Below are positions 51,150 through 59,678 of a stretch of DNA of 64,000 nt, piece by piece; positions within the stretch are counted from its first letter, which is position 1; every line of letters begins with the position of its first letter. Source of the stretch: Rikenella sp031551865. Lineage in GTDB: Bacteria > Bacteroidota > Bacteroidia > Bacteroidales > Rikenellaceae. Below the pieces are notes generated by a model that had not been told where the DNA came from, did no database searches, and saw only the letters and a program-made list of their open reading frames with translations. The stretch is taken from NCBI GenBank assembly GCA_031551865.1, contig JAVBMY010000001.1, positions 186,001-250,000 of the forward strand. Direction: 5' to 3'. The position numbers and the translations under genes are program-made.

Positions 51150-52079
51150 TTATTTTATGTAGAACAACTTATTCTTATAGTCGAGGATCACGACATAGTC
51201 GAAGAAATAGGCATTGCCGGTTAGCCCCCAAATATCGAGGGAGTTGAAAATTTCCTCCCACAACCCTTCTTTATCATAGTAGACCCTGCCATTTTTGAGC
51301 GCTTGTCCCGAAAGTTCCACAGGCTTATTCACTTCGAGCCCGTAAAAAGTGATCTCCTGGCCCCACCACAGCGGGCCGCTCAGGGAGTCGATGATCTCGC
51401 CATCCGAGATTGCCTGCGCCCGCTCTTTCGATGTGGCCAGCGGGAACGGGCTCGAACCGGTGTCGAACATCAGCTTGTACTGCTGGCCTTCGATAAGGAA
51501 TGGAAGTTTTATGATTCCATTCTCCACCTCGAATTCCACGGCCGGCAATTTTTTGTACTCGGCCGGGAGGTCGTCCGTTATGGCGAACCTGCACGACGGG
51601 TAGTCGATCACCAAGACCTTGTCCTGGAATATGTCGGGAGCAATCGTCCCGATATGTTTGGGCGTTTCGGTGTACAGCGAATCCGCGGGGATGGCCTCTC
51701 CGAAATTTGCGCGATGCCAAATGTCGGAAGGATAATCAACGGGGCCCATGCGGAGGTCTACACCCCCGAATATGAAGTCACCCAATTTACTCGCCAACGC
51801 AGGGGATGCTTCCAGATAAGGCTTCAGGGGATTCCCATAAAACTGTGTGTTCGGCGTCCCGAGGTCCAGCTGCATCGAAAAATTGTACGGCAGGTCCTCT
51901 ATTTTCACGGGAACATAGAGGTAGGCCTTTTCAATGTATTTCCCGGAGATGGAGTCGCCTTGCCAGTAGAACGGGATCCACTGCACGGATGGTTTCGGCG
52001 ACTTAGCTATGGCGGCGTGGGTGCCCGCTGCAGCGAGGCACGCGATAACGAAAAAGATAACCAGCTTACCGGGTTTCAT
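51150..52079 (-). CDS. Secreted aspartyl-protease-like protein
   Basis: 309 aa with a signal peptide (MKPGKLVIFFVIACLAAAGT). Two Asp-Gly blocks resemble the two lobes of a pepsin-like or retropepsin fold: MQLDLGTPNTQFYG at about residue 70 and YKLMFDTGSSPFPLATS at about residue 205; the first lacks the Thr/Ser of the canonical DTG. It may be a protease or an inactive relative; the substrate is unknown. It starts 2 bp after the stop of the acyltransferase gene, so the two are likely co-expressed. Confidence 0.65.
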   Translation of the reverse strand: MKPGKLVIFFVIACLAAAGTHAAIAKSPKPSVQWIPFYWQGDSISGKYIEKAYLYVPVKIEDLPYNFSMQLDLGTPNTQFYGNPLKPYLEASPALASKLGDFIFGGVDLRMGPVDYPSDIWHRANFGEAIPADSLYTETPKHIGTIAPDIFQDKVLVIDYPSCRFAITDDLPAEYKKLPAVEFEVENGIIKLPFLIEGQQYKLMFDTGSSPFPLATSKERAQAISDGEIIDSLSGPLWWGQEITFYGLEVNKPVELSGQALKNGRVYYDKEGLWEEIFNSLDIWGLTGNAYFFDYVVILDYKNKLFYIK

Positions 52080-52081
52080 GA

Positions 52082-53227
52082 CTATTTGGTTCTGGGTTTC
52101 AGAAACTTATCACTCAGGTATTTCCGCACCGGAATGTCGTAGAGCTTGAGCGAGGCGTAGGCCAGGGCGATGCTGCCGACCACGACCCCCGCAGCGCCCG
52201 GGAGCGACTCGGCGAACGTGAGCCCATTGTTGTTCACCCAGGCAAAATAGAGGTAAATGAACGGGTAATGCACCATATATAAAGGATACGATATGTCGCC
52301 CAGAAACTTGCAGACGCGGGTCGTAGCCCTGCCCGTGATCTTGCCCGAAGCCCCGAGGCAGACGATCAGGGGGAAAAACGCCAGACAACATACCGCGTCG
52401 TATATTCCGTTCATCCACAGGTGTCCGGCCCCTCCGATGCGCGGCACCGAGAAGAGCGCGATCACCGCCAGGCTGCAGATCAGGAACGCCGACTTGACCT
52501 TGACGGGCTTGAACACGCGGCTCAGCAGCAGCCCCGCCGAGAATGAGAACAGCAACCGCAGCGATCCTCCGGTGAATTCGGTCCCGGTCAGCGAATATCC
52601 GACGCACAAGTCGCCCGTCGGCCCCGCTATGGCAAAAGCCGCGAGTCCGGCCCCGGCCATACCGACCAGCACGGCCAGGGCGGTGGTCGGCAGCTTGCGG
52701 ATGAACAGGGCGTACAGTATATTGCCGATATATTCGAAGAACAGCGACCAGCTGGGACCGTTGAGCGGGAACATCTCGCCCACGCCCCGGACCTCGGTCC
52801 CCGGGGTGGCCGGCAACAGCAGCATATTCAGCAGCGTGGCGCCGAGCAGCGCCCAGATCGTCACTTTCGTCACGTCCCAGGCCTCGCACCCTTGCGTGTA
52901 GAACATCACGGCGCCTATGACCGCCCCCATCACCACCATCGGTTGCAGGCGTATGAGCCTTCGTTTGAAGAACTCCCAGGTGCTCATCTTGCCTTTTCCC
53001 CACCGGTTGTCGTAGGCGTAGCCCACCACAAAGCCCGACAGGATAAAGAAGAAATCGACGGCCAGGTAGCCGTGGTTGGGGATATACTCCAGATGGCTTT
53101 GCGCGAACGCTTCGGAAAGGTGGAACAGCAACACCATGATGGCCGCCACACCGCGCAGGCCGTCGAGAATGTCATAGTGAGGTTTGGTGTCTGCAAAGGC
53201 AGTCGTCGGGGCAGGTGTTTTCTTCAT
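52082..53227 (-). CDS. Membrane acyltransferase, acyltransferase-3 (OatA/NodX-like) family
   Basis: 381 aa, about ten hydrophobic helices. The family signature is at the N-terminus: DILDGLRGVAAIMVLLFHLS, FFFILSGFVVGYAYDNRW, then KRRLIRLQPM. The acceptor is likely a surface glycan. A possible -7 (TACCTTGC, 53278-53271 on the minus strand) precedes it. Upstream is an intergenic stretch (53228-53446) in which nothing was recognised. Confidence 0.9.
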   Translation of the reverse strand: MKKTPAPTTAFADTKPHYDILDGLRGVAAIMVLLFHLSEAFAQSHLEYIPNHGYLAVDFFFILSGFVVGYAYDNRWGKGKMSTWEFFKRRLIRLQPMVVMGAVIGAVMFYTQGCEAWDVTKVTIWALLGATLLNMLLLPATPGTEVRGVGEMFPLNGPSWSLFFEYIGNILYALFIRKLPTTALAVLVGMAGAGLAAFAIAGPTGDLCVGYSLTGTEFTGGSLRLLFSFSAGLLLSRVFKPVKVKSAFLICSLAVIALFSVPRIGGAGHLWMNGIYDAVCCLAFFPLIVCLGASGKITGRATTRVCKFLGDISYPLYMVHYPFIYLYFAWVNNNGLTFAESLPGAAGVVVGSIALAYASLKLYDIPVRKYLSDKFLKPRTK

Positions 53228-53446
53228 AAACTAAATTTTTGCAATATCGGCTCTCTCTCCCTGAGGAAGTGCAAGGTACACATTTTCCGGTTGTTGGGAA
53301 ACGCTGATCCGGGCATGGGCAATTGCGGGGCCGGAATCTGCAAGTTCGCTCCCGCCGGATGCGGAGGGAATCGGACCCGGAATACGGTCATGCCGGGGCT
53401 TCCGGGAGGGCCCGGTCTTGCACACGACCGGTTGGGCGAAGGAGAC

Positions 53447-53968
53447 TTAATACCCTTTGGGTTGTCTGGATTCAGCGTAGTAGCGCTCGATCAGTTCGCG
53501 CATTTCGCGGAAGCTGATCTCAAGTTCGCTGTTGCCGACGGGCACACCCCGCTCTTCGGGGATCTTGCGGGGCGTCGCCGATACGGCGTTCAGGTATTTC
53601 GAGGGGTCGGCCAGTTTCAGGAAAAGAAACTTTTCTTTGCTGACTTTGCCTTCGGTGATTTCTATAATGTCGCGCCAGGCGATGTGTCCCGCCTTGCGTC
53701 CCACGGGCGTGCCGCGGAACGAGATACCTTCGGCATCGAGGATCAGCCCGGCCTTGTCTTTGCGGAGCAGGTCGCGCACGGCGATGACGATCATGATCAG
53801 GGCCGCAACGGTGACCATGATCGAAAGCGCGGCGTAGATCACCTCGATGCGGTCGGCCACGAACAGGTCGTAGTAGGTGAAGATGGCGCCGCCGGCCAGC
53901 AGGACGATGCCGAGCAGCAGGTTTTTGAGGCGTTTTTTGGTGTCGAAAGGAATGACAGTCTGGTTCAT
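53447..53968 (-). CDS. Small membrane protein with PH-like domain (STM3941-like)
   Basis: 173 aa. Two adjacent transmembrane segments (residues about 15-35 and 43-65: LLLGIVLLAGGAIFTYYDLF and ALSIMVTVAALIMIVIAV), then a soluble beta-rich region with LILDAEGISFRGTPVGRKAG and HIAWRDIIEITEGKVSKEKF, which looks like the PH-like fold of STM3941/YcxB-type proteins. Function unknown. A run of ten C lies 8-17 nt upstream of its ATG (minus strand). Confidence 0.6.
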   Translation of the reverse strand: MNQTVIPFDTKKRLKNLLLGIVLLAGGAIFTYYDLFVADRIEVIYAALSIMVTVAALIMIVIAVRDLLRKDKAGLILDAEGISFRGTPVGRKAGHIAWRDIIEITEGKVSKEKFLFLKLADPSKYLNAVSATPRKIPEERGVPVGNSELEISFREMRELIERYYAESRQPKGY

Positions 53969-54285
53969 GGGGTTTGGGGGGGGGGACTTTAGTGAACGTT
54001 GTTTGAAAACCGCTCCCGGTTTTCAAACAGCTTTCGGGGTTCTTTTATGTTGTTTTCGAGTTTGGCGGGCTTTGCGGTGTATGATTTCAAAAGCCACGTT
54101 CACTCCTCGCTTGAGTCCACTTTGTGGGCTCTTCCTCCTTGTGCCTCAAGGTATTCAAGCATGCTTGATTGTTTTCGGCTACTGCGTCGGTTCGCTGCGG
54201 GGCGAGGCGTTTTCTGAAACCATACGCCCAAGCCCGAAACGAAAGCTGGGTAAAGGCGGAGGAGAGGAGGGAGGGCGATGGAGTT
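53969..54285. repeat. 317-bp gap with poly-G/C tract, T-type hairpin and module D
   Basis: Contains G10 at 53976-53985 (C10 on the coding strand of the 53447-53968 gene), hairpin GTTTGAAAACCG/CGGTTTTCAAAC at 54001-54028 followed by AGCTTTC (second copy of the T-type repeat at 524-565), and module D at about 54112-54195 (TTGAGTCCACTTTGTGGGC, TTCAAGCATGCTTGATT, TGCGTCGGTTCG). No gene seen. Confidence 0.65.
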
Positions 54286-54939
54286 TTAATATTTCCCTTC
54301 GACGCCGTTCTCGCGGCGCTGGCGCAGGATGTCTTCCTTGTGCTCTCGCAGGTACTTCACGCCCTCTTCGCGCCACTCGGCGATCAGCGTATCGACCACT
54401 TCCTGCTGCTCGTCGGCGGGGCGGAAATCATAGCCGGGATAGGCTTGCCCGATGTAACCCATCGTGGCGCAGTCGTCGAGCAATCCCTCGATCATCGAGG
54501 CCAGTTTGTCGGGGTCGCCCCAGGCATAGCCGTTGATCCAACGGCCCGACAGGTCGTTGAACGCCTCGAGGGTAGCGGGCATACCCGTGGGGTCGGCGCC
54601 CTGCTCCATCCGCAGGAAGATGCGGCGGCGGAACTGGGCGTTGTAGTACCAGTAGGCGGCCTGGTCTTTCTGGCCGAGGTCGTAGAGGCGGATGGCCAGC
54701 ACGTAGAGTACTACGGCGTTGGTCTGGTCGATATTTTCTTTGATCTCGTCGGCCAGGGCCAGCAGCTTGCGTGGGCTATCGGTGGCAAGGCGTTCGCTGT
54801 AGGGGCCTACAGCGATGCTCAGCGGGTCGGAGTTGTAGAAGGGGGCGACATAGATGCCGATCTTCTGGCTGCCGCTGCCTGTGCAAGCGGAGAGTAGTCC
54901 GCTCAGTAGGAGCAGGAAGTATTTGGCGAGGGATTTCAT
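54286..54939 (-). CDS. Lipoprotein of unknown function, TPR-like
   Basis: 217 aa with lipobox LLSAC near residue 19. The middle (VVLYVLAIRLYDLGQKDQAA, YWYYNAQFRRRIFLR) looks like one TPR-type helical pair. The C-terminus is charged (RQRRENGVEGKY). No family recognised. Part of a run of four minus-strand genes (54286-57748) with short spacers between the first three. Confidence 0.6.
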   Translation of the reverse strand: MKSLAKYFLLLLSGLLSACTGSGSQKIGIYVAPFYNSDPLSIAVGPYSERLATDSPRKLLALADEIKENIDQTNAVVLYVLAIRLYDLGQKDQAAYWYYNAQFRRRIFLRMEQGADPTGMPATLEAFNDLSGRWINGYAWGDPDKLASMIEGLLDDCATMGYIGQAYPGYDFRPADEQQEVVDTLIAEWREEGVKYLREHKEDILRQRRENGVEGKY

Positions 54940-54990
54940 AGGGTTTGGTTGCTGAATGATTTGGCCGGCAAGATTCCGTGCGGATGCGCA

Positions 54991-55461
54991 CTATTCACCG
55001 TTTGCGCGTTCCAGGACTTCGTCGAGCGTCTCGGCCATAATGTCCACGGGGCTGAACCCGTCGAGGAAAGCGCCGTTGGCTTCGGCGAGCCCGAACACGT
55101 CGCGGATCATCTGCCGGAACTCGCCGGCCGACACGTACTTCTGGTGGAAGACCATCGGATCGCTGTCGTTGGTGACCTCGGCAAGCAGCCGCGCGGGCTC
55201 TTCGCAATAGGCCTGCAATACGCAAGTGTCATTGACGGCGATGGTAATGAACGAGCCGTCCTCCCAGCGGATCGCATCGAACGCGGCGACCGTTTGGTCG
55301 GCCGTAAGCTCGAAGGTTCCGCTATTGTCGGTATAATCGTCGATGGTGACTTCTCGCAGGGTCTCGGCGGTGGCTGCGGGCTGGGCTTTCGGGGTGGCCG
55401 GGCCGCAGGCGACGGCCAACAGGGCGGCCAGCAGGGCGGCCAGCAGATTGGGTTGTTTCAT
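54991..55461 (-). CDS. Lipoprotein of unknown function
   Basis: 156 aa; signal MKQPNLLAALLAALLAVACG with lipobox AVAC. Residues 35-150 form an acidic domain with two Cys (NDTCVLQAYCEE). Not recognised. It starts 45 bp after the end of the 55507-56709 gene and ends 51 bp before the 54286-54939 gene, so likely one operon. Confidence 0.6.
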   Translation of the reverse strand: MKQPNLLAALLAALLAVACGPATPKAQPAATAETLREVTIDDYTDNSGTFELTADQTVAAFDAIRWEDGSFITIAVNDTCVLQAYCEEPARLLAEVTNDSDPMVFHQKYVSAGEFRQMIRDVFGLAEANGAFLDGFSPVDIMAETLDEVLERANGE

Positions 55462-55506
55462 ATATATGGTGTGTTTTATTGTGCCATTCGCGGAGCCGGC
55501 AAACGA

Positions 55507-56709
55507 TTACCGCCTGTCCCAAGGCATTCGGGCGGCGTATTCGGCGTTCACCTCGGGATCGCCGGGACCGTACATCCAGCGGTCGATCCGCCAGCCGATA
55601 TCGAGGCCCTTGTTCCTGGCCATGTCGTAGTAAAGCCCGGCAAAGAATTCGCGGTCTTCGGTGTCGCCCGCCTCGCGTTCGAGCCTTTCGAGGCTTTCGA
55701 TGGCCGTACGGGCCAGCAATGCTGTATCGGCCGAGTTTCGGAATAGCACGAAATCCTCGTTCAATATATTTTCGATCCGTCGGCATCCCGATTCGCCCAC
55801 CAGGCCGGCCTCTTTCATGAAACTCACATATTTGCGGGCGTTGTCGGCCAGCTCGCCGAAGCCGGGCGGCGTATAGTGGGTCTGGCGGGCATACCATGCG
55901 CGGAGCGTATCCTCAACGGCGGCGGTAGTTCCCAGTACCCGCGCCATGTCGTAGTAAGTCTTGGGGATGAGTGTCACCAGCGTAAGGTTGCGGCCTCCGC
56001 CGGGCTTGATGTCCATAGCGTCGAAGCCGGGCAGCGCCCGGGCTGTCAATGCCGCATACTCTTCGGGTGACAGGCCCGGCCGGGCACCCACGGCGGCGAT
56101 GTCGGCCAGCAGCGTTGCGCGTACTGCCGTGTATATCTTTTTGTCGTCCTCGGAGTTTCCCCCGGTGCCGTAGCTGCCATCGCCGAAGCGTTTGGTATCG
56201 GTATACAATTCGACATGACGACGCACCATGTCGAGCCGCTGGCCGGCGGTCAGATGCCCGGCGACCCACTGGTCGACAGTGCGTTCGGCCAACCCGATGG
56301 GGTGACGGCGTCCGAATTCGAGATTGGCCACGCGGAAGAACAGGGTCACGTTGCCGATTACGCCTTCGTTGACCATCAGGTCTGCGAGCGAGTCGGCGGC
56401 GGCGGCGATGCGGGCCGTGAAGGCGGCCTCGTCGCCCGTGCCGAGCCGCTTGAACAGGTCGAGCTCACTACCGAGCACCCGGCGGTAACGCGCCGGGGCC
56501 TCGGGTCCGATCAATGAATCGTATTCAAGGCCTGATGCGCCCTGTTCGAGGGTAAGCGCGGTCGAGCCTTTCATCAACTCGGCCATGTCGAATGAATAGT
56601 CGCCCGAGGCGCCGGAGGTGCCCCCCGGAAGCGACATTTTCAGGAAAGCGAAGGTGCCGAAGCCCAGCACCAACAAGGCGATGCCTACGCCGATCAGGAT
56701 GTTTCTCAT
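55507..56709 (-). CDS. Membrane-anchored protein of unknown function
   Basis: 400 aa from MRNILIGVGIALLVLGFGTF (one N-terminal transmembrane or uncleaved signal segment). The body is mostly helical with no catalytic motif recognised; notable blocks are FGDGSYGTGGNSEDDKKIYT and the C-terminal DIGWRIDRWMYGPGDPEVN. The start was chosen at the hydrophobic segment; the frame is open for 53 codons upstream without features. Heads the 55507-54286 gene group. Confidence 0.55.
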   Translation of the reverse strand: MRNILIGVGIALLVLGFGTFAFLKMSLPGGTSGASGDYSFDMAELMKGSTALTLEQGASGLEYDSLIGPEAPARYRRVLGSELDLFKRLGTGDEAAFTARIAAAADSLADLMVNEGVIGNVTLFFRVANLEFGRRHPIGLAERTVDQWVAGHLTAGQRLDMVRRHVELYTDTKRFGDGSYGTGGNSEDDKKIYTAVRATLLADIAAVGARPGLSPEEYAALTARALPGFDAMDIKPGGGRNLTLVTLIPKTYYDMARVLGTTAAVEDTLRAWYARQTHYTPPGFGELADNARKYVSFMKEAGLVGESGCRRIENILNEDFVLFRNSADTALLARTAIESLERLEREAGDTEDREFFAGLYYDMARNKGLDIGWRIDRWMYGPGDPEVNAEYAARMPWDRR

Positions 56710-57151
56710 GGGGTTTGGTAAGATGCGTGCGTTCTGTGTAATTCTTATGTAGGAGTGGCGGTTCCCGCAGGAGTAGCCCCGGAGAAATTCGTGCCCGCCC
56801 TCCACCCTTTCAGGGCGGGTGCGCCGAGCCGTTTGCGACGCGATGACCGACGAAGCAGCCGCGCGCAATCAACCTTGTTTGAACCGAGCGACGTGGCGCG
56901 AGCAGAGACCGCTTAAATCCACTTCGTGGCTTTTTCCTCCTAGGTGCTCGGCAATTTACAAGGAAGCTTGCATAGCCCTCACTACCAGCATCGGTTGCGG
57001 GGGCTATGCCGAGTTAGCGCGAGGAAGCCAAAGGGCAATTGCGGGGGCGCAAGGAGGAAGAGGCCACAAAATGAACTCAGACATCGCTTACGCAGAGCGG
57101 CCGCAAAGCCCGGCGAAATGGACCGCCTGCCGGCGGCAACCCTCTCTGTGG
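56710..57151. repeat. 442-bp gap with a long imperfect palindrome containing module D
   Basis: No gene seen. CACTTCGTGGCTTTTTCCTC at about 56918 pairs imperfectly with GGAGGAAGAGGCCACAAAAT at about 57053, with CTCGGC/GCCGAG and CATAGCCC/GGGCTATG nested inside, making a palindrome of about 160 bp. A CCCGCCCT/AGGGCGGG hairpin lies at 56794-56819. Related to elements A and B. Confidence 0.6.
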
Positions 57152-57748
57152 TTATTCCTCTTTTCTACGGAGCCCCAGGAAAATGATCATCAGGATTGCC
57201 ACCCCGATCGCCGGGGCAAGCACCACGAAAGCATTGCGCCAGTCGCGGAATGTCCACAGGGCCATTTCTCCATTATACTCGCTTTGCGAAACCTCGGCGC
57301 CGTTAATTCTCAGGCCCACGATGAGCGGATGGCGGGGTTGCACGAAATAGAGGGTGCTGAACGGATTGCGCCCCCAGTGTCCCCGGTGTTCATACTGGTC
57401 GGTAAGCACTTTGACCTCGATGGAATCGCCTTCGCGCAACCGCTCGATGGTGTTTTTGCCGCGGCCGGGCGCATGCATCAGGTTGTAGGTCTGGAACGGT
57501 TCGGGTTGTCCTGCAAGGTAGAGCTGGTAGTTCCGCTCGACGACCACACCGTGTGATTTGACGGTTTTGATCTTCAGGTCGGCCAGTTCGCCACTGACCC
57601 AGGTGTAGCTGCTTTCGTCAAGGCTTTCGTACCAGCGGTCCTTGACCTTGAAGTGAATGATGAACGAAGCGGCGATGGAAAACAGGAAAACTGTAATCAG
57701 CAGGGCGATCATCAGGCCCTGCTGGCGGGTAATGGGTTTTTTCTCCAT
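57152..57748 (-). CDS. Membrane protein of unknown function, two TM segments
   Basis: 198 aa from MEKKPITRQQGLMIALLITV, with a transmembrane helix at about residues 10-32 and another near the C-terminus (VVLAPAIGVAILMIIFLGLR); the domain between is probably outside the cytoplasm (VERNYQLYLAGQPEPFQTYN). It resembles DUF3592-like membrane proteins in layout only. Two 27-bp direct repeats lie upstream. Confidence 0.55.
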   Translation of the reverse strand: MEKKPITRQQGLMIALLITVFLFSIAASFIIHFKVKDRWYESLDESSYTWVSGELADLKIKTVKSHGVVVERNYQLYLAGQPEPFQTYNLMHAPGRGKNTIERLREGDSIEVKVLTDQYEHRGHWGRNPFSTLYFVQPRHPLIVGLRINGAEVSQSEYNGEMALWTFRDWRNAFVVLAPAIGVAILMIIFLGLRRKEE

Positions 57749-57774
57749 AAAGGCGAATGTGGACAGGTTTGGAA

Positions 57775-57879
57775 AACCGCAGGTACGGCACGGCGTCAAA
57801 GGTTGCGGTATTATCCCGCACTGACAGCGAGAGCGCCTGCAGACGGGTCGGTAACCGCAGGTACGGCACGGCGTCAAAG
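57775..57879. repeat. Pair of 27-bp direct repeats in a divergent promoter region
   Basis: Identical 27-bp units at 57775-57801 and 57853-57879 (core GCAGGTACGGCACGGCGTC), 78 bp apart, between the divergent genes ending at 57748 and starting at 58015. Each unit ends in CAAAG, which on the minus strand gives CTTTG like the end of a -7 box. Could be operators or duplicated promoter segments. Confidence 0.6.
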
Positions 57880-57967
57880 ACACTTTTATCTAGAGCTACA
57901 TCATCCCGAGCCAACGCAAAAGTAATCACCGCCCGCACGAAAACCAAATGAATAGCACAATATTTGC

Positions 57968-57975
57968 TACCTTTG
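57968..57975 (+). promoter_or_regulatory. -7 box of the cation efflux gene
   Basis: TACCTTTG, 40 nt before the ATG at 58015; -33 TTG not evident. Decides against the longer frame that would start at 57964. Confidence 0.5.
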
Positions 57976-58014
57976 GGTTTTCGTCAAAAAAACCTTACCC
58001 TCTGCCACGCCGCC

Positions 58015-58926
58015 ATGCACCTCGACAAACACCGCGAACACGGAATCTACAAAGTGACCCTTGTGGGCAGCATCGTGAACTTCGTGCTGCTCTCGTTCAA
58101 ATTCACCGCCGGGATTGTGGCGGGCAGCGCCGCGATGCTCGCCGACGCCAGCCACTCGCTTTCGGACTTCATCACCGACATCGTCGTCTTCGTTTTCGTG
58201 AGCCGGTCGGGCAAGCCGAGCGACCGCAAATACAACTACGGCCACGGCAAATACGAGACCTTGGCCACACTCATCATCGGGATCCTGCTGCTGAGCGTGG
58301 GCGGAGGCATCGTCTGGCACGCCGGCGAGGAGATCCTCGGCGCCATCCGCGGCGAGGCGATCGAAAGCCCCGGCAAACTGGCCCTCGTGGCGGCCCTGGT
58401 GGCTATCGTATGCAAAGAAGGGCTGTACCGCTTTATGATCGTGCGCGGACGCAGGCTCCGTTCCGACGTGGTGGTGGCCAACGCCTGGCACCACCGGATC
58501 GACGCCCTGTCGTCGATCGGCACTGCGCTCGGCATTGCGGGGGCCATCTTCCTGGGCGATAAATGGGCCGTTCTCGACCCGATCGCGGCGCTCTGCGTCA
58601 GTTTCTTCGTGCTGCGCACCGCCTTCCGGCTCGTGCGGTCGAGCATCGGCGAACTGATGGAACGCTCGTTGCCCGACGAGGTGTGCCGCGAGATCGAACA
58701 GATCGCCGCGTCGTTCGAAGGCGTGAGCCATATCCACGACCTGCACACACGCAAGATCGGAAACGGCTGCGCCATCGAGTTCCACATCCGGATGGCGGGC
58801 GGCACCCCGCTCGACGAAGCGCACCGCCGCACCGTCGAGATCGAAGAGCGGCTGAAAGAACATTTCGGCGACAACACCCACGCCGTGGTACGGGTCGAAC
58901 CGCTCGATGTGCCCTGCAAAGGATAG
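58015..58926 (+). CDS. Cation diffusion facilitator (Zn/Fe/Mn efflux) family transporter
   Basis: 303 aa from MHLDKHREHGIYKVTLVGSI. Six hydrophobic helices and a C-terminal cytosolic domain. Metal-site motifs: ADASHSLSDFITD in TM2 and HHRIDALSSIG in TM5; YNYGHGKYETLATL between. CDF proteins exchange divalent metal for protons. The ASH...D/HHRxD combination does not fix the metal. Standard length. Confidence 0.93.
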   Translation: MHLDKHREHGIYKVTLVGSIVNFVLLSFKFTAGIVAGSAAMLADASHSLSDFITDIVVFVFVSRSGKPSDRKYNYGHGKYETLATLIIGILLLSVGGGIVWHAGEEILGAIRGEAIESPGKLALVAALVAIVCKEGLYRFMIVRGRRLRSDVVVANAWHHRIDALSSIGTALGIAGAIFLGDKWAVLDPIAALCVSFFVLRTAFRLVRSSIGELMERSLPDEVCREIEQIAASFEGVSHIHDLHTRKIGNGCAIEFHIRMAGGTPLDEAHRRTVEIEERLKEHFGDNTHAVVRVEPLDVPCKG

Positions 58927-59013
58927 AAGCCCTTATTCGCCGGGCAACGGAACCGGATGCTCTCCGGCTGAACGCCGGACGGGGGCGGCGCCATACCGGC
59001 GGGAATTAAAATA

Positions 59014-59053
59014 CCCCTGCCCGGACAGCCTGTCGGGGCCATCGGGGCAGGGG
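59014..59053 (-). terminator. Terminator of ssb
   Basis: CCCCTGCCC (59014-59022) pairs with GGGCAGGGG (59045-59053); on the minus strand it is followed by TATTTTAATT. May also act on the cation efflux gene from the other side. Confidence 0.55.
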
Positions 59054-59121
59054 AAAAATACAGGGGCTTTCTAGCCATCGCGCGGATACGCCCGGCATGG
59101 GACCGGCACTCCGCAACCGGT

Positions 59122-59547
59122 TTAGAACGGCAGGTCGTCGGCGTCGGGGGCCGGGGCGGCAGGAGCCGACGGGGCGGTCTCGGCCGCAACCGGGGTTGCC
59201 GAGGCTCCGGTTTCGGGACGGCGCCCCAACGGACGGATCTCGTCGGCCAGCACCTCGATGGCATAGCGTTTGACGCCGGAGGTTTCGTCGGTCCACTCGC
59301 GCGAGCGGATCTTGCCCTCGACAAACACCTGCGAACCTTTGTGGATATACTTCTCGGCGAATTCGGCCTGTCCGCGCCACAGCACCACCGTGTGCCATTC
59401 GGTGTGTTCGCGTTTCTCGCCTGTCGAGGAATTGTAGATGCGTTCGGTGGTGGCCACGCGCAATCGTGCCACCTTGACGCCCGTTTCGAGGGCGCGCACT
59501 TCAGGGTCGGCGCCCACATTACCGATGAGGATAACTTTGTTTACCAT
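59122..59547 (-). CDS. ssb: Single-stranded DNA-binding protein
   Basis: 141 aa. OB fold with MVNKVILIGNVGADPEVRAL, WHTVVLWRGQAEFAEKYIHK and GSQVFVEGKIRSREW; a short Ala/Pro linker and the acidic tip DADDLPF that recruits replication and repair proteins. Adequate length for a Bacteroidetes SSB. Divergent from sppA. Confidence 0.97.
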   Translation of the reverse strand: MVNKVILIGNVGADPEVRALETGVKVARLRVATTERIYNSSTGEKREHTEWHTVVLWRGQAEFAEKYIHKGSQVFVEGKIRSREWTDETSGVKRYAIEVLADEIRPLGRRPETGASATPVAAETAPSAPAAPAPDADDLPF

Positions 59548-59649
59548 AAAATAAAAATGTGCAGGTTGGGAAAACGGGGTAATTACACGGCAATGTAACT
59601 ATTTTTTTCGGAATCTCAAGAGCCATTCCTTTAAAAAAACTTAATTTAG

Positions 59650-59657
59650 CAAAGATA
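59650..59657 (-). promoter_or_regulatory. Possible -7 box of ssb
   Basis: TATCTTTG on the minus strand about 100 nt upstream of the ssb ATG. It overlaps the plus-strand TTAATTTAGC, a weaker match that could serve sppA. Confidence 0.4.
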
Positions 59658-59678
59658 TAAAACAGATAAGCCACTGCT

